Positions 1-9,365 of a stretch of DNA of 64,000 nt are shown here, piece after piece. The position numbers and the translations under genes are program-made. Position 1 is the first letter of the stretch; each line of letters opens with the position of its first letter. The DNA is from an uncultured Lachnospiraceae bacterium (GTDB lineage Bacteria > Bacillota > Clostridia > Lachnospirales > Lachnospiraceae). Under the pieces are notes generated by a model. It was not told the origin of the DNA. It was given only the letters and a program-made list of their open reading frames with translations, and searched no databases. The DNA lies in NCBI GenBank assembly GCA_910578115.1, contig CAJTPO010000014.1, forward strand, positions 39,511 through 103,510. Reading direction: 5' to 3'.

Positions 1-418
1 CGTCCATGACCTCTCCCGGGTGCGCCTGCAGCAAAGGGCGGACAGCAAACTCCCCGGTGAATCTTTTCGTCAGTTCTTTCAGAAAAGAAAGCGACAGGCG
101 AAAGTCCTCGTTTCCATGCCGTTCCACATATCTGCCGACCGGCCACAGCCACCACCCAAGATTGAACATCCCTTCCGGCCTCTCCAGTTCCGGCCCCAGC
201 ATATTGAAAAATGCCTTAATGTTTGCCGCGTAATCACCGGACATACTCCGCTGCATGGCATCCACAATAAAATCAAGTCTGGCAAACAGTTCCTTATCGT
301 CCAGCCTGCCAAGCAGGGTGTCACAAAAAGTTCCGGCATCGAAATCCGGCATGACGTCATTAATTTTCCGGGAAAAATCCAGGATATATTCATCATTATA
401 ATAGTCTTTGTGTTTCAT
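1..418 (-). CDS. DNA alkylation repair protein, AlkC/AlkD-like (partial)
   Basis: The reading frame opens at an ATG at 418 preceded by GGAGAG and stays open to the window edge, so about 139 N-terminal residues are seen and the C-terminus is missing. The translation contains a Gly-Arg-Tyr-Val-Glu segment, then an SLSFLKELTKRFTGEFAVRP stretch that resembles the conserved core of HEAT-like DNA alkylation repair glycosylases (AlkC/AlkD), which excise 3-methyl- and 7-methyl-purines from DNA. The call rests on recalled family resemblance, not on a search. The gene is last in its direction within the window and is separated from the gene upstream of it (489-1157) by a strong hairpin terminator, so it is probably expressed from its own promoter. 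AlkC is slightly favoured over AlkD. Confidence 0.7.
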   Translation of the reverse strand, partial: MKHKDYYNDEYILDFSRKINDVMPDFDAGTFCDTLLGRLDDKELFARLDFIVDAMQRSMSGDYAANIKAFFNMLGPELERPEGMFNLGWWLWPVGRYVERHGNEDFRLSLSFLKELTKRFTGEFAVRPLLQAHPGEVMD

Positions 419-444
419 ACCGCTCTCCATTCCATACTACTGAA

Positions 445-485
445 AACCGCCTGACGGCTCCACTTTTCTCTGCCGTCAGGCGGTT
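445..485 (-). terminator. intrinsic terminator after the DUF1905/C39-like gene
   Basis: A perfect 14-bp inverted repeat (445-458 with 472-485, AACCGCCTGACGGC arms, 13-nt loop) begins four bases past the stop codon of the gene at 489. On the minus strand the stem ends in TTTT. The plus-strand side is followed by ATTTT, so it may work in both directions. Confidence 0.85.
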
Positions 486-488
486 ATT

Positions 489-1157
489 TTATGCTGTAAC
501 GATCTCCAGATACCCCACCATCTTACTCAGATCAAACTCTTTCAGCACACCCTGGTTCGGCTCGTAGTAATGGCCGTCAAATCCTACCAGATAATGACTG
601 TATCTGCCCATCTTCTCCATGATGATGCAGCAGTGCGGCAGCGCCACATGTTTGCCCAGCGTATAGACGATCTTGTCCGCATGGCGAATTCCCAGATACT
701 CCAGCGTGGCAATCATCTTGCTCATGTTCGCCTGCCACTCACGGCACTTCATGATATCACAGGCTTCATCCAGCGAAGTACCCGCGATCATGGCTATGCA
801 GGCCTGTCCGCACAGACCGTCCCAGGGCTGCGTCACCAGATCCACGCTGTCGATCTTACGGATCGGATGTTCCGTGCTGTAGGGACTGCCTCCCATGCTC
901 ACCACATTGCCCACGATCTCGATCGAGATCAGATACTTCTTACCCAGCTCCACCTTGGCCAGCGTATCCGGATTGACCGGAATATCATAATATCCCTGTC
1001 CCTTCGGCACCAGATCACATATAAAGCAGACGTCGTCAAAGCACACCCTGACCGGCGCGTCTCCCACCTTCTCACACACTTCCCATACATTAAAGGGCAC
1101 CGCGATCGTGTTCTCATTCTCACGGAATTCCACTGTTCCTTCAAATTCGTATTTCAT
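489..1157 (-). CDS. DUF1905 domain fused to a C39-like cysteine peptidase domain
   Basis: 222 residues. The first 85 or so match the DUF1905 pattern (EGTVEF start, VPFNVWE, Pro-Val-Arg-Val, a PKGQGYY turn and a closing Ile-Ser-Ile-Glu strand). From about residue 108 the sequence changes to a papain-like fold resembling peptidase family C39: Gln110, then Cys116 in a Cys-Gly-Gln-Ala-Cys motif, and His188 with Asn201 further on, which could form the oxyanion Gln, nucleophile and His-Asn pair. No signal peptide or membrane segment is visible, so it is probably cytoplasmic. No ABC-type bacteriocin exporter is next to it, so a leader-peptidase role is not suggested. Substrate unknown. The start is supported by a GGCGGGGG site 5 nt upstream. 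The C39 assignment is from residue pattern only. Confidence 0.65.
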   Translation of the reverse strand: MKYEFEGTVEFRENENTIAVPFNVWEVCEKVGDAPVRVCFDDVCFICDLVPKGQGYYDIPVNPDTLAKVELGKKYLISIEIVGNVVSMGGSPYSTEHPIRKIDSVDLVTQPWDGLCGQACIAMIAGTSLDEACDIMKCREWQANMSKMIATLEYLGIRHADKIVYTLGKHVALPHCCIIMEKMGRYSHYLVGFDGHYYEPNQGVLKEFDLSKMVGYLEIVTA

Positions 1158-1193
1158 TGTTACCCCCGCCTTTCTGCAATTTTAACTGCTCTT

Positions 1194-1223
1194 ATTTTAT
1201 CATGAACCCCTGCCCGAAAACAA
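1194..1223 (-). promoter_or_regulatory. candidate promoter for the DUF1905/C39-like gene
   Basis: On the minus strand TTGTTT is followed after 18 nt by TAAAAT, ending 36 nt before the start codon at 1157. The -35 has two mismatches to consensus, so this is a moderate prediction. Confidence 0.4.
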
Positions 1224-1235
1224 CAGTATTTTAAT

Positions 1236-2366
1236 TTACTCGTCCTGCACGCCGTCTGCCTCTTCAAAGCTGATATTCAGATCCACATTCCCTTCGATTC
1301 CTGCGACTTTGCCCTCATCCGTATACTGCCAGATCTTAAAGGCATAGGGATAATACATCGGCTCGTCATAGAAAGCGACCCACTTGTCATACGCCTCCAG
1401 CTGTGCCAGATCAAGCATGATCATGAATGTCTTCATATTGCCGTAGATCATCGGCGTATAGCCTGCCTCCCTGATCTTCTCACAGAAGGCGATGCAACAG
1501 CGCGTCCGCTCCTCCTTCGTCAGATCCTTCGTCCTGGCGCTGGTATTGGAGACCGCCTCCACATCAATGACCACCGGATAGTCGATCGGGTAAGGCTCCA
1601 GCGCATCCAGCACGAACTGCGCCTCCTCTTCCGCCTCCTCCACACTGACCGCCTGCGTGAAGAAATATACGCCGACACCGATCTCATTGTTCAGCGCTCC
1701 CTTGATATTGTCCTTGAAATTCTCATCCTCCTGAATCTCACCCTTCGTGTATCCTCTGAGCCCCAGACGGATGAAGGCGTATTCCACGCCGTCGCCGGCC
1801 ACCAGCTCCCAGTCGATCTCCTCCTGATATTTCGACACGTCAATCCCCTTGCGGGAGATCCACTGACTGTTGTCATAATAGTTCATGACCTGATCGCCGT
1901 TCCTGACAAACTGCTCCAGATCGTATGTATGCCGTGCCAGATCATCGGATATGGGAAAAAAGTGATACTCCCCCGCATCCGCCACCACGATTTCATCCGG
2001 ATAGAAATAGCGGAGCATGGCAAGCGTCCCGTCGCCGTTTAACATCAGTTCTTTTAATTTCTCCAGAAAATCAGACTGTACCGCCTGCGTCGTCTCGTCG
2101 GCCGTCTGCGTCACTGCGTTGGCGATCATGGCGTCCACCTCGCCCTGCGTGTAAGTGACCGTCTCATCCATCCGCACAGACTCCAGCTCATTCATGACCA
2201 CCGTATTTTCCATCTGGATGGCCCGATAGCGAAATACCATGACCAGTGTGATCGTAATCGCCGTCAAAGTCACCAGACAAAGTATGATCGATCCCACCAG
2301 GATTCCGTTCTCGCTTCTCCTGCGCCTTTTCTTATGTCTCTTACTCCGCAAATTCATTTCCTGCAT
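1236..2366 (-). CDS. membrane-anchored GH25 muramidase (lysozyme)
   Basis: 376 residues. A very basic N-terminus (residues 8-17) precedes one membrane helix at about 22-45, so the protein is probably a type II membrane protein with its enzyme domain outside the cell. A linker of about 125 residues follows. The glycoside hydrolase family 25 domain starts with GIDVSKYQ at 174-181, continues with a VYFFTQAVS strand and an acidic VVIDVEA motif near 266-272, and ends with KIWQYTDEGKV and a GNVDLN motif. GH25 enzymes cleave the beta-1,4 bond between N-acetylmuramic acid and N-acetylglucosamine, so a role in cell wall remodelling is likely. AGGAGA sits 5 nt before the ATG. It lies 33 nt after the YitT-family gene in the same direction and is probably co-transcribed with it. 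Confidence 0.9.
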   Translation of the reverse strand: MQEMNLRSKRHKKRRRRSENGILVGSIILCLVTLTAITITLVMVFRYRAIQMENTVVMNELESVRMDETVTYTQGEVDAMIANAVTQTADETTQAVQSDFLEKLKELMLNGDGTLAMLRYFYPDEIVVADAGEYHFFPISDDLARHTYDLEQFVRNGDQVMNYYDNSQWISRKGIDVSKYQEEIDWELVAGDGVEYAFIRLGLRGYTKGEIQEDENFKDNIKGALNNEIGVGVYFFTQAVSVEEAEEEAQFVLDALEPYPIDYPVVIDVEAVSNTSARTKDLTKEERTRCCIAFCEKIREAGYTPMIYGNMKTFMIMLDLAQLEAYDKWVAFYDEPMYYPYAFKIWQYTDEGKVAGIEGNVDLNISFEEADGVQDE

Positions 2367-2399
2367 ACGTTTCTCCTATCTTTGAAAAATCCGTCATCC

Positions 2400-3284
2400 C
2401 TAAATCCGCTCGCCAAAATAGCTCTTATAGCCTTCCCCGAAAATCTCCGTGGCACTGGTCACGATCATAAAGGAATTCGCATCTTCCTCCCTCACGATCT
2501 CCTCCGCTCTCGGAAATACCGTCTTCTTCATGGCGCACATGATCACCCGCTTCTCATTGCCGCTGTAGGCGCCCTGCCCGTTGATATAGGTAGTGCCCAC
2601 ATCCAGATCCTCCAACAGCCGCTGCGTGATCTGCTCCGGCCTGTCACTGATGATATAGAGAAGTTTCGCCTCGTCCCGTCCGTAGAGCACCACGTCCATG
2701 GCCACCGAGCAGCACCCTACCGCCACCGCCGCATACAGCGCAGCGCTGACATCCCGAAAGACGATTCCCGACAGTGTCACCACCGTGGCATCTATCATCA
2801 GAAAAAGATTGCCCGTCTTTAGATGCGGCAGTTTTAACTTAAGCGCCTTGATGATGATATCCACGCCGCCGCTGGTCGCCCCGGCCCGGAAGATCACACC
2901 GATGGCGATCGCCTGCAGGATACCGCCCGCCACCGCTGCCAACAGTATATCATTGGTGGCCGCCTCCACACCTGATAACATATTGGTAAAAAAGGAAATC
3001 GATACCGTGGCATAGATCGTCGAGATGGTCAGGCCGATCCCGAATTTCCACACGCCAAATATCAGGATCGGGATATTTAACAGCAGGATCAGCGTACCGG
3101 TACTGACCGGCACCAGTCTGCTCAAAATGATCGCCACGCCGGTAAGTCCGCCCGGCGCCATATCATTGGGATCGATAAAAAAACTGACCGCCACCGCATA
3201 GACAAAAGTCGCCGCTGTTATAATAATATATTTCTTTACCCATTCTGTCTTGCTTTTTTTTGAAATTTTTTTATTTTCCATCAT
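2400..3284 (-). CDS. YitT-family membrane protein (DUF161/DUF2179)
   Basis: About 294 residues with five hydrophobic helices in the first 190 or so, then a soluble C-terminal domain of about 80 residues (segment around RPEQITQRLLEDLDVGTTYI and a GxGAYSGNEKRVI motif) typical of DUF2179, a PII-like fold. The motif FFIDPNDMAPGG in the first helix-loop is characteristic of the YitT family. Function of the family is not established; a transporter role is often assumed. I chose the ATG at 3284 because GGAAAGG lies 6 nt upstream; an ATG at 3281 and one at 3302 are also possible. It is followed by the GH25 gene in the same direction with a 33-nt gap. Confidence 0.85.
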   Translation of the reverse strand: MMENKKISKKSKTEWVKKYIIITAATFVYAVAVSFFIDPNDMAPGGLTGVAIILSRLVPVSTGTLILLLNIPILIFGVWKFGIGLTISTIYATVSISFFTNMLSGVEAATNDILLAAVAGGILQAIAIGVIFRAGATSGGVDIIIKALKLKLPHLKTGNLFLMIDATVVTLSGIVFRDVSAALYAAVAVGCCSVAMDVVLYGRDEAKLLYIISDRPEQITQRLLEDLDVGTTYINGQGAYSGNEKRVIMCAMKKTVFPRAEEIVREEDANSFMIVTSATEIFGEGYKSYFGERI

Positions 3285-3403
3285 GATCTGCCTTTCCTTC
3301 ATGCCACGGTCAGCGGGCTAAACTCATCTTCTCCTATAGTGTAACCGCATTCCCTTCATTTCATGACTGCGTATCCTGTCAAACCGCCTGCCAAAATCCA
3401 TAA

Positions 3404-3430
3404 GATCCGCACAGAAAAACCATGCGGATC
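3404..3430 (-). terminator. weak candidate terminator after threonine deaminase
   Basis: An 8-bp inverted repeat, GATCCGCA (3404-3411) with TGCGGATC (3423-3430), lies about 60 nt past the stop of the deaminase gene. The T-tract after it on the minus strand is broken (TTATGGATTTT), so termination strength is uncertain. Confidence 0.4.
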
Positions 3431-3492
3431 CTGTCATCTCTATATCATTTTCAGTCCATATGTCCGCCTGCCCGGCGTGTCAGATACCGGTG

Positions 3493-4710
3493 TCAGATGC
3501 TGGCCCGGATCAGCTTCGGCTGGTAGCCGTTTTGCTGCAGCGATGATATGATCTGGTTCTTATGGTCCGTCCCAAATGCCTCCATGGTGATGCGCAGCTC
3601 CACCTCCGCACTGCGGTTGATGGAGACGAACTGGTTATGCTCTAACTTGATCACATTGCCGTTTTGCTTCGCGATCACGTCCGCCACTCTGGACAGCTCG
3701 CCCGGCTTATCCGGCAAAAGCACGGACACCGAGAAGATCCGGTCCCGCAGCACAAGGCCCTGCTGTACCACAGAGGACATGGTGATCACGTCCATATTGC
3801 CGCCGCTAAGAATCGCCACAACCTTTTTATTCTTCACATCCAGATGCTTCAGAGCCGCCACCGTCAGCAGACCGGAGTTCTCCACGACCATCTTATGATT
3901 CTCCACCATGTCGAGGAAAGAGACCACCAGCTCCTCATCCCCCACCGTGATGATGTCGTCCAGATTTTCCTTAAGATAAGGGAAAATGTCCGTGCCCGGT
4001 GTCTTGACCGCCGTGCCGTCCGCGATGGTATTGACCTTCTCCAGCGTCGTCACCTTGCCGGCCCGCACGGATTCCTGCAGACAGTTGGCCCCTGCCGGCT
4101 CCACGCCGATCACCTTGATCTTGGGATTCAGAAGTTTGGCCAGCGTAGACACACCGGTAGCCAGTCCGCCGCCGCCCACCGGCACCAGAATATAGTCCAC
4201 CAGCGGCAATTCCTTGATGATCTCCATGGCGATGGTGCCCTGTCCCGTAGCCACGTCCAGATCGTCAAAAGGATGCACAAAGGTATACCCGTTCTCTGCC
4301 GCCAGTTCATAGGCTCTGGCACAGGCCTCGTCGTACACGTCGCCATGCAGCACCACCTCCGCACCGTAACCTTTCGTCCTGTTCACCTTGATCAGCGGCG
4401 TGGTCGTGGGCATGACGATCACCGCCTTCACGCCGTAGCACTTCGCCGCATAGGCCACGCCCTGCGCATGGTTCCCGGCCGACGCCGTGATCAGCCCCTT
4501 CGCCCGTTCTTCATCCGACAGCGTACTGATCTTATAGTAGGCCCCCCGCAGCTTATAGGCCCCCGTCAGCTGCATGTTCTCCGGTTTCAGATACACCTTG
4601 TTCCCTGTCCGCGCACTGAAATGATCGCTGTAGATCAGTTTCGTCTCTGATGCCACCTCCTTGACGATCTCATATGCCTCCTCGAACTTATCCAATGACA
4701 ATTCCTTCAT
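3493..4710 (-). CDS. ilvA: threonine ammonia-lyase (threonine deaminase)
   Basis: 405 residues. The enzyme converts L-threonine to 2-oxobutyrate and ammonia with pyridoxal phosphate, feeding isoleucine synthesis or threonine fermentation. The PLP lysine is in the LTGAYKLRGA motif near residue 58, the SAGNHAQGVAYAAK loop follows near 90, and the glycine-rich phosphate-binding VPVGGGGL loop near 185. The catalytic domain is followed by a single C-terminal ACT-type domain (about residues 325-405, beginning RDRIFSVSVLLPDKPGELSRVADVI). This length with one ACT domain is the short form common in Gram-positive anaerobes, between E. coli TdcB and full IlvA in size. It lies about 70 nt downstream of ftsY on the same strand. 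AAGGAG lies 13 nt before the ATG, a little far. Confidence 0.92.
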   Translation of the reverse strand: MKELSLDKFEEAYEIVKEVASETKLIYSDHFSARTGNKVYLKPENMQLTGAYKLRGAYYKISTLSDEERAKGLITASAGNHAQGVAYAAKCYGVKAVIVMPTTTPLIKVNRTKGYGAEVVLHGDVYDEACARAYELAAENGYTFVHPFDDLDVATGQGTIAMEIIKELPLVDYILVPVGGGGLATGVSTLAKLLNPKIKVIGVEPAGANCLQESVRAGKVTTLEKVNTIADGTAVKTPGTDIFPYLKENLDDIITVGDEELVVSFLDMVENHKMVVENSGLLTVAALKHLDVKNKKVVAILSGGNMDVITMSSVVQQGLVLRDRIFSVSVLLPDKPGELSRVADVIAKQNGNVIKLEHNQFVSINRSAEVELRITMEAFGTDHKNQIISSLQQNGYQPKLIRASI

Positions 4711-4779
4711 CGCCTGTCTCTCTGCTCCTTTCCCGTCCCCTGTAAAATACCCTTCCGCACTTCCTCAACAAATCGCTTC

Positions 4780-5739
4780 TCAGCGCTCTTCTTCCCCGTC
4801 CCCGGCAGTCTGATCCACGGAAAACAGCGCGTCCACAAACTGGTCCGCGTCGAACTTCTGCAGATCCTCTATGGTCTCCCCGACGCCGATATACTTGACC
4901 GGAATCTGCAGCTGTGACTGAATCGCCACCGCGATGCCGCCCTTGGCCGTACCGTCCATCTTGGTCAGGATAATGCCCGTCAAATCCGCCACCTCGCCGA
5001 ACTCCTTCGCCTGCTGCAGCGCATTCTGGCCGGTGGTGGCATCCAGCACCACCAGATTCTCCCTGTGGGCATCGGGAAACTCTCTGTCGATGATCCGGTT
5101 GATCTTCTTAAGCTCCTCCATCAGGTTCTTCTTATTGTGTAGCCTGCCCGCCGTATCACATAAGAGCACGTCGATATTCCTCGCCTTCGCCGCATTCACC
5201 GCATCGAAGATCACACTGGCGGGATCGGAACCCTCGCTGCCGCCGATCATATCCACCCCGGCACGGTCCGCCCATTCACTCAGCTGCTCGCCCGCCGCCG
5301 CACGGAAAGTATCCGCCGCCGCGATCAGCACCCGTCTTCCCTGTCCTTTCAGTTTCCCGGCCAGCTTGCCCACGGTGGTGGTCTTGCCCACGCCGTTGAC
5401 GCCGATCACCAGCACAACAGACTGTCTTTCCTCGAACACATAGGCCGTCTCCTGTACCTGCATCTGTTCCTTGATATTCTGGATCAGAAAGGACTTGCAG
5501 TCGGCCGGTTCCTTGATATGGTTCTCCTTCACCTGCTCCCGCAGCCGTTCCAGGATCGCCTCGGTGGCCTGCACCCCGATATCGCCCATGATCAGGATTT
5601 CTTCCAGTTCCTCATAGAAATCATCGTCTATGTTGGAAAATCCGTTGAACACGGAATCGATCCCGTGAACGATATTGTTCCTCGTCTTTGTCAGTCCCTC
5701 TTTTAATCTTCTGAAAAAACCCTTCTTCTCTTCACTCAT
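4780..5739 (-). CDS. ftsY: signal recognition particle receptor FtsY
   Basis: 319 residues. FtsY is the membrane-associated GTPase that docks SRP-ribosome complexes at the Sec translocon. The short N-terminus (basic, Lys- and Arg-rich helices) leads into the N domain and then the G domain with all SRP-GTPase motifs: GVNGVGKTTTVGKLAG (G1), DTFRAAAGEQL (the SRP-specific insertion loop), DTAGRLHNKKNLMEEL (G3) and TKMDGTAKGG (G4). There is no long acidic A domain as in E. coli, which is normal in Firmicutes. The ATG overlaps the TGA of smc by one base, so translation is probably coupled. ilvA follows about 70 nt further on. Confidence 0.97.
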   Translation of the reverse strand: MSEEKKGFFRRLKEGLTKTRNNIVHGIDSVFNGFSNIDDDFYEELEEILIMGDIGVQATEAILERLREQVKENHIKEPADCKSFLIQNIKEQMQVQETAYVFEERQSVVLVIGVNGVGKTTTVGKLAGKLKGQGRRVLIAAADTFRAAAGEQLSEWADRAGVDMIGGSEGSDPASVIFDAVNAAKARNIDVLLCDTAGRLHNKKNLMEELKKINRIIDREFPDAHRENLVVLDATTGQNALQQAKEFGEVADLTGIILTKMDGTAKGGIAVAIQSQLQIPVKYIGVGETIEDLQKFDADQFVDALFSVDQTAGDGEEER

Positions 5740-8700
5740 CAGTCATCCAATTCCTTATCGATCAAATTTACGCTTACCAGTGTTGACACACCCTTCTCCT
5801 GCATCGTGATACCGTAGAGGCGGTCCGCTTTCTCCATCGTGCCGCGCCTGTGGGTGATCACGATAAACTGTGTATTCTTCGTCAGCTTGTGCAGATACTT
5901 GGCAAATCTTCCTACATTGCTCTCATCCAGCGCCGCCTCGATCTCGTCCAGAAGACAGAAGGGCGACGGCTTTAAGTTCTGGATCGCAAACAGCAGGCAG
6001 ATCGCGGTCAGGGACTTCTCTCCACCGGACATCTGCATCATGTTGACCAGCTTCTTGCCGGGCGGCTGTGCAATGATCCGGATGCCTGCCTCCAGCACGT
6101 CCTCATCCTCCATCAGCTCAAGCGCTCCCTTACCGCCGCCGAAAAGCTCCTTGAACACCTTGTCGAACTCTCTGTTGATCTGTGCAAATTTTTCATTGAA
6201 CTGCTTACGCATGGAGCTGTCCAGCTCTTCAATGATCCCCAGAAGCGTTTTCTCCGCCTCCACCAGATCATCATGCTGGGTCTTTAAAAAGGTGTAACGC
6301 TCCATCAGATTCCTGTAATCCTCGATGGCATTGACGTTCACGTCCCCCAGTTTGCGGATCGCATCTTTCAGCGCCGTGATCTCCTTCTTCATGGCGGGCA
6401 GATCGTTCATCTCCTCGTCCTTCATGGACTCCGCATCGGAGAGGGTGATCTCGTACTCGTCCCACATATAGTTGATCTGGGACTCAATGGACTCTTCCAT
6501 CCGTTCCCGCTGGCTGTTGAGACGGTACACTTCCTTGTCCAGCGCCGTCATCCGCTCGGACAGTTCTTCTCTCGTGGCAAAGAAGTTCTTCTGTTTCCCC
6601 GCAAGCTCTTCCTTAAGAGCGATATCCTCTTTCAGTTTCGTCTCCGCGTCCGTCTGGGCGGAGTAGGATGACGCAATAGTCTTCTCGATCTCCAGAATAC
6701 TGGCTTTCTTGCGCTCCACCTCTTCTTTGCCCAGATGCAGACCTTCCTGCACCTCCTTAAGCTCTGCGCTGTGGCGTGCAATCTCGCCCTCCACACGTTC
6801 CAGATTCTGTCTCTGGAAATCCGCGCTCTGGCGCATCTTCTCCACTTCCACATCCCACTCGGATACTTTGGCCGACTGCTCTGATTCCTCCGTCCGCTTT
6901 GCCTCCAGCTGCTTCTGGAATTCGCCGATCTGCGCTTCCACGTTCTTCTCCAGCGCCTCGGAATCTGCCAGCTCTCTTAAGTTTTCATCCTTATTGACCT
7001 GAATCTCCTTGATCTGCCGTTCGATATCCTGCTGTTCTGTTTTCAGCTCGTCGAAGCCTTCCTCCGTCTCGCTCTTCTTCTCCCGGGCCTGCGCCACGCT
7101 CATTCTGGCCGTATTCTGCTCGATGAACTTACGCTGCAGCTGCCCTTTGACATCCTCGATCTCCAGACGCAGCTTGTTCCTGTTTCGTTTCGTCTGCTCG
7201 ATATCATTTAACAGATTGTCGATATCCACCACGTACTGCTTGACCTTCCTACTGAGCTCCTCCATCTCCCGGCGTCTGCCCAGCAGATTGGAGTTGTTCT
7301 TGAAAGCGCCGCCGCTGATGGCGCCACCGGGCACCAGCAGTTCGCCTTCCAACGTGACCATACGGATGCCGTAATCGAACTTTCTGGCAATCTTCACGGC
7401 ATTGTCCACGTTGTCCACCACCACGATACGCCCTAACATCGCTTTCGCCACGTTCCGGTATTTCTTCTCCACCTTCACCAGTTCGTCCGCCATGCCGATT
7501 ACGCCTTTTTCCTTCAGGGCGTCAGGATTCTTAAACTCCTGGGGGCGGGTAATACTGGTGAGGGGCAGGAAGGTGGCACGGCCCGCCCGGGCCTTTTTCA
7601 GATAACCGATCATGCGCTTGGCGGTCTCCTCATCCTCCGTGACGATATTCTGGATATTGCCGCCCAAAGCCGTCTCGATGGCCGTCTCATATCTGGCTTC
7701 CGCCTGGATGATATCCGCCACCACGCCGATGATGCCCTTCTCCTGGCCTTTGCGCTCCATCACGGCCTTGACGCTGCCGCCGTACCCCTCGTAGCGCTCC
7801 GTCAGGTTGGCCAGCGCCTCCAGCCTGGACTTCTGCTGATGATAAAGCACCTGGGTATCCCGCAGCTTCTGGTCCCGCTCCGCCAGCTCTTCCCGGAAAA
7901 GCGAAAGCCGCTCCTCCATCGTCTCCTGCTTTTCCCCCAGTTCTTTGATGGCAGTCCCCACAGCCTCGAATTCTTCTTCCAGCTTCTTGATGGTCTCCGT
8001 CTGCTCCGCCTCGTCGGACTTGGCCCGCAGCAGTCGGGAATTCAGCTCCGCCCTGCGGATGTTGATCTGCTCCAGCATGGTATCGTAGCGCCCCATCCTG
8101 GACTTGATCGTGGCACGGTTATTCAAGGCGTCGATGATCGTATTCTTCCCACTTTCGATGTGATCATTCAGCTCTTCGATCCGGCTCTGGGTCTCCTCCA
8201 GCAGCTGCCTGGCTTCTGTTCTGGCCTGCTCCAGCTGCGTCAGTTTCTGATCCGTCTGCTCCTTATCCGCAAGGATGCCGTCCTTCTCCCGGGTGCGTGT
8301 GTTGATCTGTTCACTGATACTGCGGATGCGGCTCTGTAAATGCTCTTCGTTGCCCTCCGCCGAGTGGATCTGTTCCTTTAAGACATTGATCTCACCTTCC
8401 AGCTTGGAACGCATCACCCCGGTATCCGTCAGCGTCGCCCGGGCCGTCTCGATGGCCTGATCCAGTTCTTCGATCCGGCCGGCGATCTGCTCGTACTCTT
8501 CCTTGATGTTCTCATACTTCTTCGTGGTCTCTTCCAGATCCCCGCCGGCAATCGTCAGTTTGCCGTCCGTCTCCGCCAGCTGCTGCCGTACCCGCACATT
8601 CTCCAGCAGGAACACATTTACGTCCAGCGTCTTTAACTCTTCTTTCTTTTTCAGGTAGACTCTGGCCTTCTCGGCCTGCTTCTCCAGCGGCCCGGTCTGC

Positions 8701-9299
8701 TTCTCCAGCTCGCTTAAGATGTCATTGACCCGGACAAGGTTCTGCTTCTCGTCTTCCAGCTTCTTCTGTGCCGCATACTTCCTGCGCTTGAACTTCACGA
8801 TACCGGCAGCCTCGTCGAACAGCTCACGCCGCTCCTCCGGCTTGCCGCTTAAGATCTTCTCGATCTGTCCCTGTCCGATAATGGAGTATCCTTCCTTACC
8901 GATACCGGTATCGTAGAAAAGCTCGTTCACGTCTTTCAGACGGCAGATGGAGCCGTTGATCATATATTCACTCTCACCGGACCGGTACAGCCTTCTGGAC
9001 ACCGTCACCTCATCATAGTCGATGGTCAGCTGATGATCCGTATTGTCCAGCGTGATCGCCACGTAGGCATAACCCAGAGGCTTTCGCATCTCCGTTCCGG
9101 AGAAGATCACGTCCTGCATGGAAGAACCTCGAAGCTGCTTGATCCGCTGCTCTCCCAGCACCCATCTGACGGCATCCGCCACGTTGCTTTTTCCGGAACC
9201 GTTGGGCCCCACAATACCGGTAATACCGTTGTGAAACTTGAAATTTATCTTATTGGCAAAGGATTTGAATCCGTGCACCTCAATGCTTTTTAAATACAT
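5739..9299 (-). CDS. smc: chromosome segregation protein SMC
   Basis: 1,186 residues, normal length. SMC is the ATPase of the bacterial condensin that organises and segregates the chromosome; its partners ScpA and ScpB are encoded further along this window at 27.2-27.9 kb and 26.6-27.1 kb. The N-terminal head has GPNGSGKSN (31-39), a first coiled coil runs from about 170 to 500, the hinge (beginning near GYGGSVKAVME and including a GGAISGG motif) spans about 505-675, a second coiled coil runs to about 1010, and the C-terminal head has the MSGGEKSLTA signature and CLLDEIEAALDESN Walker B. The rnc gene lies 66 nt upstream and ftsY overlaps the stop codon. The ribosome binding site (TTGAGG) is weak. 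Confidence 0.98.
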   Translation of the reverse strand: MYLKSIEVHGFKSFANKINFKFHNGITGIVGPNGSGKSNVADAVRWVLGEQRIKQLRGSSMQDVIFSGTEMRKPLGYAYVAITLDNTDHQLTIDYDEVTVSRRLYRSGESEYMINGSICRLKDVNELFYDTGIGKEGYSIIGQGQIEKILSGKPEERRELFDEAAGIVKFKRRKYAAQKKLEDEKQNLVRVNDILSELEKQTGPLEKQAEKARVYLKKKEELKTLDVNVFLLENVRVRQQLAETDGKLTIAGGDLEETTKKYENIKEEYEQIAGRIEELDQAIETARATLTDTGVMRSKLEGEINVLKEQIHSAEGNEEHLQSRIRSISEQINTRTREKDGILADKEQTDQKLTQLEQARTEARQLLEETQSRIEELNDHIESGKNTIIDALNNRATIKSRMGRYDTMLEQINIRRAELNSRLLRAKSDEAEQTETIKKLEEEFEAVGTAIKELGEKQETMEERLSLFREELAERDQKLRDTQVLYHQQKSRLEALANLTERYEGYGGSVKAVMERKGQEKGIIGVVADIIQAEARYETAIETALGGNIQNIVTEDEETAKRMIGYLKKARAGRATFLPLTSITRPQEFKNPDALKEKGVIGMADELVKVEKKYRNVAKAMLGRIVVVDNVDNAVKIARKFDYGIRMVTLEGELLVPGGAISGGAFKNNSNLLGRRREMEELSRKVKQYVVDIDNLLNDIEQTKRNRNKLRLEIEDVKGQLQRKFIEQNTARMSVAQAREKKSETEEGFDELKTEQQDIERQIKEIQVNKDENLRELADSEALEKNVEAQIGEFQKQLEAKRTEESEQSAKVSEWDVEVEKMRQSADFQRQNLERVEGEIARHSAELKEVQEGLHLGKEEVERKKASILEIEKTIASSYSAQTDAETKLKEDIALKEELAGKQKNFFATREELSERMTALDKEVYRLNSQRERMEESIESQINYMWDEYEITLSDAESMKDEEMNDLPAMKKEITALKDAIRKLGDVNVNAIEDYRNLMERYTFLKTQHDDLVEAEKTLLGIIEELDSSMRKQFNEKFAQINREFDKVFKELFGGGKGALELMEDEDVLEAGIRIIAQPPGKKLVNMMQMSGGEKSLTAICLLFAIQNLKPSPFCLLDEIEAALDESNVGRFAKYLHKLTKNTQFIVITHRRGTMEKADRLYGITMQEKGVSTLVSVNLIDKELDD

Positions 9300-9365
9300 A
9301 CGTACCTCAATCTGTCTTTCTACTACCGTATAAATATCTTCATAACCGGACTGACGCCTGTCGCA

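Noticed and set aside
79..396. Minus-strand frame of 105 codons at the left edge
   Set aside because: A different frame from 418 to the edge gives the recognisable DNA alkylation repair protein.
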